Part shown: in pieces, positions 50,822 to 60,655 of the stretch
Layout of the letters: each line of letters starts with the position of its first letter
Numbering within the stretch: position 1 is the first letter of the stretch
Origin: Clostridioides difficile ATCC 9689 = DSM 1296
Lineage (GTDB): Bacteria; Bacillota; Clostridia; Peptostreptococcales; Peptostreptococcaceae
DNA: 64,000 nt
Direction: 5' to 3'
NCBI RefSeq assembly: GCF_001077535.1
Contig: NZ_CP011968.1
Coordinates: 3,782,001 to 3,846,000 of the forward strand
Position numbers and translations under genes: made by a program
Notes under the pieces: generated by a model
Seen by the model: the letters and a program-made list of their open reading frames with translations, nothing else
The model's database searches: none
What the model was told of the DNA's origin: nothing

Positions 50822-52300
50822 CTATTTTATTTTATTATCTTTATTTACTAGTATAGTAGAAAAATAAGATATCTTATCTTCAAGGTGCGCTTCTTTTAAA
50901 TCTGTAAACACATTTTCGCTTTCTTGGGAAGAATTACTTACTAAAATAGCATGTTCTATTAAATCATACTTTTCTAATTTTTTTATTATTTCTTTAAAAT
51001 TTTTATATACTTTCATCAATACTATTGAATTATAATTTTGCAAAGCATACTCTATCTTATCATCTTCCATAGTACAAGGAATTACCACTAAAGCTTCTTT
51101 ATCCATGACTAATGGAAAATTCTGATTAGATGCTATATTGGAAAATGATGAAATTCCTGGTATAGTTTCGACTTCTACCTCTCCTAATATTCTTTTCATT
51201 ATATATACATATGTACTATAAATCATAGGGTCTCCTAATGTAACAAATCCTACATTTTTACCATCATTAACATCTGATATAATTTCTTGTGCCACATTAT
51301 CCCAAGCTAAACTTTTTTCATTCCCATCAAAACTCATTGGGAAATGCCTAGACTTTATTTCCACTGATTCAGGTAAATATTCACTAACTATTGATAAAGC
51401 TAGACTATCTCCACCCTTTTTTGATTCTGGAGTGTATAGAATATCCAGTTTCTTTAAAGTATTAACCGCTTTTATCGTAAGTAAAGAACCATCTCCTGGT
51501 CCTGCTCCTATACCATAGAACTTCGCATTCTCTGCACATTTTACAGCATGACGAACAAATTTATCTTGTATATAAGAATTTTCTCCTAGTCCTTTTAAAT
51601 GAACTCTTACGTTAAATCCATTTTCTTCTAATATTGTTTTCCAAGAATCTTCTTCATCTCCTGCCATATCATTTATAGCATGGTCTCCTGCAACTAACAT
51701 AAATGGCATCAAATTTACAGTTTTTATATTTCCTTCTTTTAATCTTCTTATTACATGTTCTATTTCTGGATACCCTTCAACTGTACCAACATAAGCATTT
51801 ATTCCATTATCCCTAAGCATGTATTCCAATGCTGGATACGCTGAATGTGATTCATGAAGTGTTCCATGTCCCATAAATACTACTGCTTCATTACTTTCCA
51901 TATGAGGAATTTGATGCTTAATTGCCTCTACAGCTTCCTGATAATCTTCAATATGTGTAAGCAAAGGTCTTCCTAATACAATCTTTTTGAATTTAGAAGA
52001 ATATCCATCTACTTGTTCTTTTAATTTGTTAAATTCTTCGCCACATATAATATGAAGTGTTTGGATTATTACTTCATCATATCCTTGTTCATATATTTTA
52101 TCTAAAGCCTGTATTGGATTATCTATTTCTATTCCATCCCTTTTTTTTATTTTATTTATTATCATATTTGATGTATAAGCTCTAAAAAAATCATGGCTTT
52201 TTAACGAATTTTTTATTTTATCTTCACATATATCTATTGTCTTTTCTCTCGTTTCATGATAGCTTGTACCAAAACTCACTACTAATAAGGCTTTCTTCAT
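50822..52300 (-). CDS. cbiK-cbiL: CbiK-CbiL fusion: sirohydrochlorin cobaltochelatase plus cobalt-precorrin-2 C20-methyltransferase
   Basis: A 492-residue protein made of two enzymes that are usually separate. Residues 1-258 are CbiK, which inserts cobalt into sirohydrochlorin; His145 (FMGHGT), Glu175 (GTVEGYP) and His207 (AGDHAIND) stand at the same positions as the active residues of Salmonella CbiK. Residues 259-492 are a tetrapyrrole methylase, FYGIGAGPGDGSLLTIKA, followed by LYTPESKKGGDSLA and FVTLGDPMIYSTY, typical of CbiL/CobI. No separate cbiL exists in the window, so the fusion supplies it. AGGAGG precedes the start. It follows cbiJ after 18 bases. Confidence 0.9.
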   Translation of the reverse strand: MKKALLVVSFGTSYHETREKTIDICEDKIKNSLKSHDFFRAYTSNMIINKIKKRDGIEIDNPIQALDKIYEQGYDEVIIQTLHIICGEEFNKLKEQVDGYSSKFKKIVLGRPLLTHIEDYQEAVEAIKHQIPHMESNEAVVFMGHGTLHESHSAYPALEYMLRDNGINAYVGTVEGYPEIEHVIRRLKEGNIKTVNLMPFMLVAGDHAINDMAGDEEDSWKTILEENGFNVRVHLKGLGENSYIQDKFVRHAVKCAENAKFYGIGAGPGDGSLLTIKAVNTLKKLDILYTPESKKGGDSLALSIVSEYLPESVEIKSRHFPMSFDGNEKSLAWDNVAQEIISDVNDGKNVGFVTLGDPMIYSTYVYIMKRILGEVEVETIPGISSFSNIASNQNFPLVMDKEALVVIPCTMEDDKIEYALQNYNSIVLMKVYKNFKEIIKKLEKYDLIEHAILVSNSSQESENVFTDLKEAHLEDKISYFSTILVNKDNKIK

Positions 52301-52318
52301 ATATTCTCCTCCTAAAAA

Positions 52319-53071
52319 TTACACAAGTATGTCTTTAATTTTATTTATGTCATTAAATACATTTTCGTAGTTAATCGATTCTCTTTTTATAATTATTACT
52401 GGTATATTGAAAGTTTTACATGCATTTACCTTCTCTAAGAACCCACCAGCTATTCCACTTTCTTTTGTTATGACTAAATCTATATTGTAATGTTTATATG
52501 TTTCTTCATTTATATACTGGCTAAATGGACCTTTCATAGCTACTATATTATCTGCACTTAAACCTAATTTTTCACAACTTAATATGACTTCACTCGTTGG
52601 AAGAACTCTAACAACTAAATTTTTATCACTTATTTCCTCTATAAATCTGTTCAAATTTTTACTTCCTGTTCCTATGAATATATTTGTCCCTATTTTATTT
52701 GCTATTTCACAGGCTTCTTCAATTGTATCTACTATAAATTTATTATCATAATCTATTTCTTCAATTAAAGATTTTCTCTCAAACCTTATATAATCTATAT
52801 TCAATAGTTTTGCACAAGTAATAGCAGTTTTGGATACTTCAACTGCATAAGGATGAGTGGCATCTATTATTTTTACTATATTATTATCTTTTATAAATTT
52901 TAGCATATCTTCTTTTCCAAGCTTACCTAAAATTACATTCTCTGCATGTTGTTGTGCAAGTTCCCTTCCATAATCTGTAGTAACTGAAAGGATATATGGT
53001 TGATTTTTCAGTTCATTTATCTTATCACATATAGATAAACTATCTGAAGTTCCTCCTAAAATTAAAATCAT
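52319..53071 (-). CDS. cbiJ: Cobalt-precorrin-6A reductase
   Basis: A 250-residue member of the CobK/CbiJ family that reduces the macrocycle with NAD(P)H. It begins MILILGGTSDS and carries the conserved IIDATHPYAVEVSK and FIGTGSKNL, with MKGPFS and ITKESGIAGGFLEK towards the C-terminus. Its start overlaps the cbiH stop by 4 bases (ATGA). Confidence 0.93.
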   Translation of the reverse strand: MILILGGTSDSLSICDKINELKNQPYILSVTTDYGRELAQQHAENVILGKLGKEDMLKFIKDNNIVKIIDATHPYAVEVSKTAITCAKLLNIDYIRFERKSLIEEIDYDNKFIVDTIEEACEIANKIGTNIFIGTGSKNLNRFIEEISDKNLVVRVLPTSEVILSCEKLGLSADNIVAMKGPFSQYINEETYKHYNIDLVITKESGIAGGFLEKVNACKTFNIPVIIIKRESINYENVFNDINKIKDILV

Positions 53072-53793
53072 ACTGTATAACCTCTTGGAGTTATCATCAA
53101 TTCACCATTAATATAGGTAGACTTATTTCCTATTATAACCATTGTAGTCATATCGACTTTTTCAAAGTCCATATTTTCAAAAGTACATACAAGCTTTTCT
53201 TCTTTTTCTCTACCTACATCTTTTACCACTCCAACAGGTGTATCTCCACTTTTAAACTCACCCATTATTTTAAATGCTTTGCTTAGATGTTCACTTCTTC
53301 CCTTACTTCTTGGATTATACAAACAAATTACAAAATCGGCTTCAGCAGCCAATCTCAATCTTTTTTCAATTACTTCCCACGGAGTCATTAAATCACTCAA
53401 ACTTATATGACAGAAATCATGCATAATAGGAGCTCCAAGTATAGCTGCTGCACCAATACTTGCAGTAACACCTGGAATTACCTTTACTTTTATATCTTCA
53501 TCTTCTTTAGATATTAATTCTAAAATAAGACCTGCCATCCCATATATTCCAGCATCACCACTACTTACAACTGCTACTTTTTTTCCTTTTTTTGCTTCCT
53601 CTACTGCTTGTTTACATCTATCAACTTCTTGCCTCATACCATTTTGGATTATTTCTTTATCTTGTATAAATTCTTCTATTAGTTTTATATAAGTCTTATA
53701 TCCAACAATAGCCTCAGAATCTTCTATTGCTTTTATTGCTTCTAAAGTCATTGTATCTTTACTTCCTGGTCCAATTCCTACAACGTATATCAT
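53068..53793 (-). CDS. cbiH: Cobalt-precorrin-3B C17-methyltransferase
   Basis: A 241-residue tetrapyrrole methylase that contracts the ring. VVGIGPGSKDTMTLEA opens the protein, followed by VAVVSSGDAGIYGMAGL, the CobJ/CbiH-typical GAPIMHDFCHISLSDLMTPW and VICLYNPRSKGR. It overlaps cbiG and cbiJ by 4 bases each. Confidence 0.94.
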   Translation of the reverse strand: MIYVVGIGPGSKDTMTLEAIKAIEDSEAIVGYKTYIKLIEEFIQDKEIIQNGMRQEVDRCKQAVEEAKKGKKVAVVSSGDAGIYGMAGLILELISKEDEDIKVKVIPGVTASIGAAAILGAPIMHDFCHISLSDLMTPWEVIEKRLRLAAEADFVICLYNPRSKGRSEHLSKAFKIMGEFKSGDTPVGVVKDVGREKEEKLVCTFENMDFEKVDMTTMVIIGNKSTYINGELMITPRGYTV

Positions 53794-54911
53794 ATTTTTA
53801 TTCTCCCCACTGAAAAAGTTATTCCTTTATATTTATGTTTTTCAACTAACAAATTACCTTTGCTCAAAAGATATGCTACAGGTTCTGCTACTGAATACAC
53901 GCCCACATTTTTTTTAACAAAATCAGATTTATCAAAAAGATTATCAACCTTAGATATTTCATCTACTGAAAATGTTTTAAATGGCACCTTCAATATTTTT
54001 GATAATTCAATTATTGCTTTTTCGTCTTTTTTCAGTTCTATACTTCCAACTGTGTTTATTGCTCTAATATCTATATTTTGTTTATTAAGAAACTCTTCAA
54101 GTGAATTATACATCAGCTCACTATCTGTGTTTCTTCTACAGCCAATTCCTATCACTATATCTCTTGGAATTACCTTTATTATTTTTTTGGTACTATAGCA
54201 ATGTTCAAATTTATTATCTAGGTTTAAATTCTCAATATCTTCAATACAATTTATTTTATTGCTTACTACAACTAATTTTTCTATATATGTGTTTGAAAAA
54301 CTATCTCTTAACTCATCCTTACTTTCTATAAGTTTAAATCCCCTAGTATCAACTTGATATCCTTCATCAATATATAATCCAACACATTTATTATTCACTA
54401 GCATAGAATTTACTTCTTTTACACTTTCTCTAAAATTATCAATATGTGCATTTAGTTTTTTTGCTATCATATCTAAGGAAGCTTTTTGATTTATATCAGT
54501 AGCTGTTGTTATTACTGGATTAGCATCAATAAGACTACTTATGTACTGTGTCAAGCTGTTTGCCCCTCCAATATGACCACTCAATAAACTTATTACGTTT
54601 TTGCCTTTTTCATCCATTACCAAAATTGCAGGGTCACTAAACTTACTTATTATGTATGGTGCTATACTTCGTACAACTATACCTGTAGCCATTATAAATA
54701 CTATGTAATCAAATTTGCTAAATATTTCTCCTACAAAATCACTTAACTTCTTTTGAACTGTATGTACACATGTTTCTTCAACAACTAAATTACTTTTTTT
54801 ATTTTTTACTTGATATATAACACAGTTATTTACTAGAGAATTTATCTTTAGAGCTAATTTTTTTCCATTTTCTGTAATACAGATTATAGCAATATTACCC
54901 TCTATATTCAT
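53790..54911 (-). CDS. cbiG: Cobalt-precorrin-5A hydrolase
   Basis: A 373-residue CbiG that opens the delta-lactone and releases acetaldehyde, a step specific to the anaerobic pathway. The N-terminal domain has [16 protein letters not shown] and [16 protein letters not shown]; the C-terminal domain has [13 protein letters not shown] and ends near [10 protein letters not shown] start it at ATG 54911, eight bases after AAGGA; the ATG at 54929 has no ribosome site. It overlaps the end of cbiF. Confidence 0.92.
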   Translation of the reverse strand: MNIEGNIAIICITENGKKLALKINSLVNNCVIYQVKNKKSNLVVEETCVHTVQKKLSDFVGEIFSKFDYIVFIMATGIVVRSIAPYIISKFSDPAILVMDEKGKNVISLLSGHIGGANSLTQYISSLIDANPVITTATDINQKASLDMIAKKLNAHIDNFRESVKEVNSMLVNNKCVGLYIDEGYQVDTRGFKLIESKDELRDSFSNTYIEKLVVVSNKINCIEDIENLNLDNKFEHCYSTKKIIKVIPRDIVIGIGCRRNTDSELMYNSLEEFLNKQNIDIRAINTVGSIELKKDEKAIIELSKILKVPFKTFSVDEISKVDNLFDKSDFVKKNVGVYSVAEPVAYLLSKGNLLVEKHKYKGITFSVGRIKI

Positions 54912-55650
54912 GTTTGAAATCCTTATCATATAACTTTGAATTATTATACTCTTCTCCTAAAAATCTCCCAACCATTATTAAAGCAGTCTTATTTATGTTG
55001 TTTTCTTTAACTTTTACAGCTATATCACTTAAAGTTCCTTTAACTATTTTTTCATCTGCCCAAGTTGCTTTGTATATAACTGCTATAGGAGTATCTTTTG
55101 GATATCCACCTTCCAGTAATTTAGACACAACTTTCTCAATTTCTTGAACAGATAAAAATATTACCATAGATGTCTGATGCTTAGCATATGATTGTATTGA
55201 TTCTTTCTCTGGAACCGGAGTTCTGCCTTCCATTCTTGTTATAATTACACTTTGAGAAATTTCTGGAACTGTATATTCAACCCCTAAAGATGATGCTGCT
55301 CCTAAAAAAGAACTTACTCCTGGAGTACAGTCATAATCTATATTCAATTTATTTAAATCTTCCACTTGTTCTCTAATTGAACCATATATAGAAAAATCAC
55401 CTGTTTGCAGTCTTACAACAGATTTATTATTTTCTATACCTTCTCTCATAACATCTATTATCTCTTGTAAATCCATATGTGCACTATTATGTATTTGGCA
55501 ATCTTCTTTACAGTATTCCAAAAGTTCAGGATTAACAAGTGAACCTGCATATATCACTACATCTGCATTACTTAATAATTTGTATCCTTTTAATGTTATC
55601 AGCTCTTTATCTCCAGGTCCTGCTCCTACAAAATGTACTTTATTCATCAT
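54895..55650 (-). CDS. cbiF: Cobalt-precorrin-4 C11-methyltransferase
   Basis: A methylase of about 251 residues with [46 protein letters not shown] and [19 protein letters not shown], all typical of CbiF/CobM. The start is uncertain among three consecutive ATG codons (55647-55653) that follow AAGGGG; I give the middle one. The gene overlaps cbiT upstream and cbiG downstream. Confidence 0.93.
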   Translation of the reverse strand: MMNKVHFVGAGPGDKELITLKGYKLLSNADVVIYAGSLVNPELLEYCKEDCQIHNSAHMDLQEIIDVMREGIENNKSVVRLQTGDFSIYGSIREQVEDLNKLNIDYDCTPGVSSFLGAASSLGVEYTVPEISQSVIITRMEGRTPVPEKESIQSYAKHQTSMVIFLSVQEIEKVVSKLLEGGYPKDTPIAVIYKATWADEKIVKGTLSDIAVKVKENNINKTALIMVGRFLGEEYNNSKLYDKDFKHEYRG

Positions 55651-56215
55651 CATTTTCCCCTTTTTCACAAGATATTATATATATAGGATTTAGTGGTTTA
55701 AAATATTCACCTTTTCCTAGTTTCTCTAGTTTAGAAACATTCAAAACACATACATCTATTTCTTTAAATCCATGCTTTTTAAGCAGTTTTAAAGTTTGAT
55801 TAAATGTATCTATTATTATAAAATTAGCTACAAGTCTTCCTCCTGTAACGAGATTTTTTTTAGACCATTCTATTATTTCTTCCAGATTATTTCCTGTTCC
55901 CCCAAGAAAAATAGACTCAACTTTAACATTTAACCCTAGATTAATTGGAGCATATCCTTTTATCACTTCTATATTTTTTAAGTTGAATTTTTTTTTATTT
56001 TTCTCTATAAGCTCTATAGCATCATCATTTTTCTCTATAGATATAACCTTTAAATTAGGATAATTATATGCAGCTTCAACACTTACACTTCCTGTACCAG
56101 CCCCTATGTCTATGAGGTTTTTAGCATTTACTAAATTTAACTTACTTATTGATATTGCTCTAACCTCTTCCTTAGTAATTGGAACTTTACCTGTTATAAA
56201 CTCACTATTCCTCAT
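55640..56215 (-). CDS. cbiT: Cobalt-precorrin-6B C15-methyltransferase (decarboxylating)
   Basis: A 191-residue class I methyltransferase with the SAM motif [20 protein letters not shown], then [11 protein letters not shown] and [12 protein letters not shown]. It works with CbiE, here a separate protein, while CobL in the aerobic pathway fuses both. It overlaps cbiE by 11 bases. Confidence 0.93.
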   Translation of the reverse strand: MRNSEFITGKVPITKEEVRAISISKLNLVNAKNLIDIGAGTGSVSVEAAYNYPNLKVISIEKNDDAIELIEKNKKKFNLKNIEVIKGYAPINLGLNVKVESIFLGGTGNNLEEIIEWSKKNLVTGGRLVANFIIIDTFNQTLKLLKKHGFKEIDVCVLNVSKLEKLGKGEYFKPLNPIYIISCEKGENDDE

Positions 56216-56813
56216 CTAAAATCACCACAACATTCATATCAAAATTGTCTATTCTTATTATCTCTTCTGGTTTTGCTATTGTTATTTTTTCATTGTCATA
56301 TGACAGATTTTCTCCTACAACAATAATTTTATTTAGATTTCTATCTATTATTTCTCTACTTATTTGTTTTGGTCCTATCTTTGAATCTGTAACCATACAT
56401 ACTTTTTTATGTGATAATATGTAATCAAAATCTGGTACTTTGCCATGACTACTTGTAATATATACATCATTCATATCTACATATATTTTTGAAAATATGT
56501 ACTGTAATGAACTAATCCCAGAAACCATGTTTAACATCTTATTATCAATATTTTTAGATAGATATCTACCTATCCCATATATTAATGGGTCCCCAGATGC
56601 TATTATTGATATTTGCTTTTCTTTATTGTTATTTATGTACTCTATAATTTCTCTTAAATTAGAATCCAGAACTATTTTTTCTCCTTCAAAATTTTTTATA
56701 GACTCTAAATTTCTTTTACCACCAATTAATACATCAGAAGTGGAAATTAAATTTTCACCTTTTTTTGTTATATAGTCTAAGTTGCCAGGTCCTAGACCTA
56801 TTATGTTTATCAT
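56205..56813 (-). CDS. cbiE: Cobalt-precorrin-7 C5-methyltransferase
   Basis: A 202-residue tetrapyrrole methylase with IIGLGPGNLDYITKKG at the start, SIIASGDPLIYGIGRYL and VSGISSLQYIFSKI. It overlaps cbiD by 4 bases and cbiT by 11. Confidence 0.92.
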   Translation of the reverse strand: MINIIGLGPGNLDYITKKGENLISTSDVLIGGKRNLESIKNFEGEKIVLDSNLREIIEYINNNKEKQISIIASGDPLIYGIGRYLSKNIDNKMLNMVSGISSLQYIFSKIYVDMNDVYITSSHGKVPDFDYILSHKKVCMVTDSKIGPKQISREIIDRNLNKIIVVGENLSYDNEKITIAKPEEIIRIDNFDMNVVVILDEE

Positions 56814-58036
56814 ATAAAGACCTCCACTAAATCATCTGTATTATCCGATTTACCTAATAAAGACTTATCCATTGAAAATATGATTACTTCCACATCAATA
56901 TCATCTGAATCTTCATTCAAGTATTGCTTTACTCTCTCCCTACATTTATTACTTAATATATTATATACTTCTCTATATTCACTATTATTTATTAGCTCTA
57001 CAGCTTCTTCAGTAGTTACGCATTGATTTATTTTATTTAAAAATTCGTATCTAGCTCCCATTAAAGCTAAGTTTGCCACTAATATCTCACTTCTAGCATC
57101 TGCTACCTTACTATGAGTATTAAAAATACCAGCAGATACTTTTATAAATTTACCTATATGACCTGCCATTAAGATTTTCTTATATCCTATTCTTTGAGCT
57201 TCTTTAATCATATAGCCTATAAAATTACTTACCCTAACTACATACTTAATATCTAAGTTTAATTTTTCTCTTATAAACTGTTCTCCATGATTTCCTGGAA
57301 CCAATATTATTTTATCTAAGCCTTGTTCTTTTTTCATCTGAAGTTCTATAGATAGAGACTTCTTCCAACCCTCATCACTCATAGGTTCAACAATCCCAGT
57401 TGTACCTATTATAGATATTCCTCCAACTATACCTAATCTTGGATTAAATGTTTTTTTTGCTACAGTTTCTCCTTGTGGAGCAAAGATTGTTATTTTTAAA
57501 ACTTTATCATTTCCAAGTATAGATTCAAAATTATCTCCTATAAGCTTTCTTATTTCATGATTTATCATTTTAAGTGGAGTCGGATTTATAGCAGGCTTAC
57601 CAACATCCACACTAAGCCCTTTTTTCGTAACCACACCAATACCAGTTCCGCCATAAACCCTAATAAACTTATAGAGCTCACTTTTACACTCACTATTGGT
57701 GCTTAAACTATCTATATCCTTTAGAGTAAGATACCCTTTGTTCTTATCATTTTTAGCTACAATTTCAGCTCTTGCATAAATATCCATGGTATGAGTTGCA
57801 TCTATATCATCTCCACCATCTTTTTTTATGGAACATTCCACAAATGTATCAGAAATATTTATATTATCAACTTTTAGTAGTAATGGTATCCCCTTAGGAG
57901 TATCTATATTTATAGTATTGATTCTATTTTTTGTAATCAACATATATACAGCAGCCTTAGATGCACCTGTTGCACATGAACCTGTAGTATATCCTCTTCT
58001 ATATTTTTTTCCATCTATATATACATATTCTTCCAT
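56810..58036 (-). CDS. cbiD: Cobalt-precorrin-5B C1-methyltransferase
   Basis: A 408-residue CbiD, specific to the anaerobic pathway. The N-terminal RRGYTTGSCATGASKAA is diagnostic, followed by DGGDDIDATHTM, GTGIGVVTKKGL and IIGTTGIVEPMSDEGW. It is somewhat longer than the usual 360 to 380 residues. It starts 8 bases after cbiC. Confidence 0.95.
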   Translation of the reverse strand: MEEYVYIDGKKYRRGYTTGSCATGASKAAVYMLITKNRINTINIDTPKGIPLLLKVDNINISDTFVECSIKKDGGDDIDATHTMDIYARAEIVAKNDKNKGYLTLKDIDSLSTNSECKSELYKFIRVYGGTGIGVVTKKGLSVDVGKPAINPTPLKMINHEIRKLIGDNFESILGNDKVLKITIFAPQGETVAKKTFNPRLGIVGGISIIGTTGIVEPMSDEGWKKSLSIELQMKKEQGLDKIILVPGNHGEQFIREKLNLDIKYVVRVSNFIGYMIKEAQRIGYKKILMAGHIGKFIKVSAGIFNTHSKVADARSEILVANLALMGARYEFLNKINQCVTTEEAVELINNSEYREVYNILSNKCRERVKQYLNEDSDDIDVEVIIFSMDKSLLGKSDNTDDLVEVFI

Positions 58037-58044
58037 ATAGGTAC

Positions 58045-58677
58045 CTACATAGTATATAATATAGCATTTACTATTGCTGCTGCTAAATTACTGCCACCTT
58101 TTCTACCTTTAGAAATTATATATGGTATATCTGTTTTTTCAACTTCATCTTTTGATTCTTGTGCTCCTACAAAACCTACAGGAACTCCTATAACTGCATC
58201 TAAATCTAATCTACCTTCTGATTTCATCTCCATAACTTTATATAAAGCTGTTGGAGCATTACCTAAAACGAATATTTTTCTTCCTTCTTCTTTAGCTGCA
58301 ATTTCTACTGCTGCCATAGAACGAGTAATTCCTTTTTCTTTAGCTAATTTTACAGTTTCATCATCTGCCACTAAACATTTATACTTACATCCTAATGATT
58401 CTAACTTTCTTTTATTTATACCACTAAGAGCCATATTTGTATCAGTATAAATACTTGCATTATTTTTTAATGCATCTATTATACTATCAACTGCTTCTTC
58501 TGATATTTTTAATATATCTAAGTAATCAAAATCAGCAGTAGTATGTATAGCTCTTTTTATTATTTTTTCTTCGATATTATTCTTAAATTTATAATCTGGT
58601 CTAATTTCGTCTATTATTTCTTGTATCAATTCAAAACTTTTTTCTTCTATTTTCATAGGATTCTTTATGTATTCCAT
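58045..58677 (-). CDS. cbiC: Cobalt-precorrin-8 methylmutase
   Basis: A 210-residue enzyme that moves a methyl group from C11 to C12 to give cobyrinic acid. The catalytic His lies in RAIHTTADFDY (about residue 49); VIGVPVGFVGAQESKDEV and ISKGRKGGSNLAAAIVNA complete the family pattern. It overlaps the end of the threonine kinase gene by 13 bases; its ribosome site AAGGGGG lies inside that gene. Confidence 0.95.
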   Translation of the reverse strand: MEYIKNPMKIEEKSFELIQEIIDEIRPDYKFKNNIEEKIIKRAIHTTADFDYLDILKISEEAVDSIIDALKNNASIYTDTNMALSGINKRKLESLGCKYKCLVADDETVKLAKEKGITRSMAAVEIAAKEEGRKIFVLGNAPTALYKVMEMKSEGRLDLDAVIGVPVGFVGAQESKDEVEKTDIPYIISKGRKGGSNLAAAIVNAILYTM

Positions 58678-59552
58678 TCTATTTCCCCCTTAATTCCTCC
58701 ATTAATTATGTTTTGTGTATAAATTTTATTATAGACAGAATTTATGTTAGATTCACATAAGGCATCTATCATCTTTTTATCATTCATAGACTTATCAATT
58801 AAAATACCTACTACAGTTCCACTGTGAGCAATATTTACTCCATATGCTCCATATTTTTTTGATATTTTTATTATTTCATTTAAACACTCTTTTTTTTCTA
58901 TATTCTCATTTGCTAAGCTACTCAAAGTACAAGCCTCTCCAACTAGAGATAAATTATTTTTTTTCAATCCTTCTTCTAAAAGAGCAAATGATTTTTTTAT
59001 TACTTCTTTATTCTCTACTTTTAATTTATTATAATCTTGCCTCAATCTAATCTTCATAGTATCTAGTACTTTGTTTGGTTCAAGTATTACAACTTTCGCA
59101 TTGGTCAGATTTCCTAGGTATTTTATAACAGTTCCATTTAGAGGATTAAATATACTATTTTTATCTATAAATATAGAATCTGTTGGTTCTATTTCTGCTG
59201 CTAATTTAGAAATCTCCTCGCTACTTAAATCTTTATCTATCAATGATAATGTTGCCTTTATAGTAGCTCCTATATCAGCAGTTGAACTTGCCATTCCTTT
59301 TCCAACAGGTATTTTACTATTTATATTTAAAGAAATATTTTTAGTATATTTTTTAGGTAAATTAAATTTTTCAAATACCTTTTCAATTGCTAACCTTGAC
59401 TTATATCTCCCTAAATTTATATCTACTAATTTTTCTTCAATATACACTTTAGAATACATATCTATTGCATATGAACATAAATATTCTTCATCATCAATTA
59501 TACCTTGTACAAATTCTCCACAAGATGCTGGGCATATTCCATAAGATTTCAT
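58665..59552 (-). CDS. GHMP kinase, PduX-like L-threonine kinase
   Basis: A 295-residue GHMP-family kinase with CPASCGEFVQG near the N-terminus and the ATP-binding motif PVGKGMASSTADIGA. This matches PduX, which phosphorylates L-threonine to O-phosphothreonine, the substrate of CobD. Its position directly after cobD supports this: together they make aminopropanol phosphate. I start it at ATG 59552, preceded by GGGTG, one base after the cobD stop; a GTG at 59561 is the alternative. Confidence 0.85.
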   Translation of the reverse strand: MKSYGICPASCGEFVQGIIDDEEYLCSYAIDMYSKVYIEEKLVDINLGRYKSRLAIEKVFEKFNLPKKYTKNISLNINSKIPVGKGMASSTADIGATIKATLSLIDKDLSSEEISKLAAEIEPTDSIFIDKNSIFNPLNGTVIKYLGNLTNAKVVILEPNKVLDTMKIRLRQDYNKLKVENKEVIKKSFALLEEGLKKNNLSLVGEACTLSSLANENIEKKECLNEIIKISKKYGAYGVNIAHSGTVVGILIDKSMNDKKMIDALCESNINSVYNKIYTQNIINGGIKGEIEWNT

Positions 59553-59553
59553 T

Positions 59554-60624
59554 TTAATCACCCAATAAATTTTTCATATTTTCTATAAGAATTTTGTTAT
59601 CTTCATGAGATTTTATAGCCACTCTTATAAAACTATCATCTAATCCTATAAAATTAGATGCATCTCTAACTAATATGTTTCCTTGCTTAAACAAATCTTT
59701 TTTCAATTCTTTAGTTGTTTTTTTATATATTCTTATCAAGATAAAATTAGCATCTGTATCATAGACCTTTATATTTCTTATGTTTCTCAACTCTTGTAAC
59801 ATATATTTTCTTTCTTCTATGTAATATTCTTTACTATTTTTAATATACTCTTTATCTTCAAAAATAAAATTGGATAGTATATCTGCAAAAGAATTGATAG
59901 TCCATGGCTCTTTGTGTTCATAAATTTTGTTCATAATTTCAGTGTTGCTTGTAAGACCATATCCTAGCCTTAAACCAGGCATACCAAAAAACTTAGTCAC
60001 AGCTTTAATTATAAATATATTTTTATTTGATTCTATATATTTAACCAAACTATATTTACTTTCATCTTCAACAAATTCCATGAAAGTTTCATCAATTATT
60101 AGTACCTTATTATGTTTATCTAGTAAATGAACAAGTTCCTTTAAATCTTGGACATTACCACTCGGATTATTAGGATTACATATAAATAAACTATCAAATC
60201 TTTTTATATTTTCTTTTATTATATCTATATTAAGTTTAAAGTTATTTTCTAAATCTAACTCTAAATCTATAATATCTAAATTATTTAACTCAGCACTTCT
60301 TCTATACTCTGAAAAAGTCGGATTTATTATAGCCAATTTTTTTTTAATACTCTTCATAAGCAAATAAATCACTTCTGTTGCACCATTGCCAGGTATTATA
60401 AAGTCTGGATTTATATCTATATATTTTGATATATTTTCTCTCAAGTTTGTATAATTTATATCTGGATAATTCCTACACTCTTCTAATCCTTTTAAAATGT
60501 ATCTCTCTAAATTTGGTAATACATTTGGATTTATGTTTGAACTAAAATCAATTATTTCTTTTGGGTTTTTCCCATATAATCTTGCCATTTCATCTACATT
60601 GGCACCATGCCCTAAATCCTTCAT
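59554..60624 (-). CDS. cobD: Threonine-phosphate decarboxylase CobD
   Basis: A 356-residue PLP-dependent class I/II aminotransferase-fold enzyme. It begins with GHGANVDEMARLYG and IDFSSNINPN, typical of CobD, has ICNPNNPSG, and the PLP Lys region KAVTKFFGMPGLRLGYG. It decarboxylates O-phosphothreonine to (R)-1-amino-2-propanol phosphate for the corrin side chain. Histidinol-phosphate aminotransferase is the related alternative, but the context settles it. The start has AAGGGGG upstream. Confidence 0.93.
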   Translation of the reverse strand: MKDLGHGANVDEMARLYGKNPKEIIDFSSNINPNVLPNLERYILKGLEECRNYPDINYTNLRENISKYIDINPDFIIPGNGATEVIYLLMKSIKKKLAIINPTFSEYRRSAELNNLDIIDLELDLENNFKLNIDIIKENIKRFDSLFICNPNNPSGNVQDLKELVHLLDKHNKVLIIDETFMEFVEDESKYSLVKYIESNKNIFIIKAVTKFFGMPGLRLGYGLTSNTEIMNKIYEHKEPWTINSFADILSNFIFEDKEYIKNSKEYYIEERKYMLQELRNIRNIKVYDTDANFILIRIYKKTTKELKKDLFKQGNILVRDASNFIGLDDSFIRVAIKSHEDNKILIENMKNLLGD

Positions 60625-60655
60625 CTATGTCCCCCTTAAGTTAACAAACAATAAT

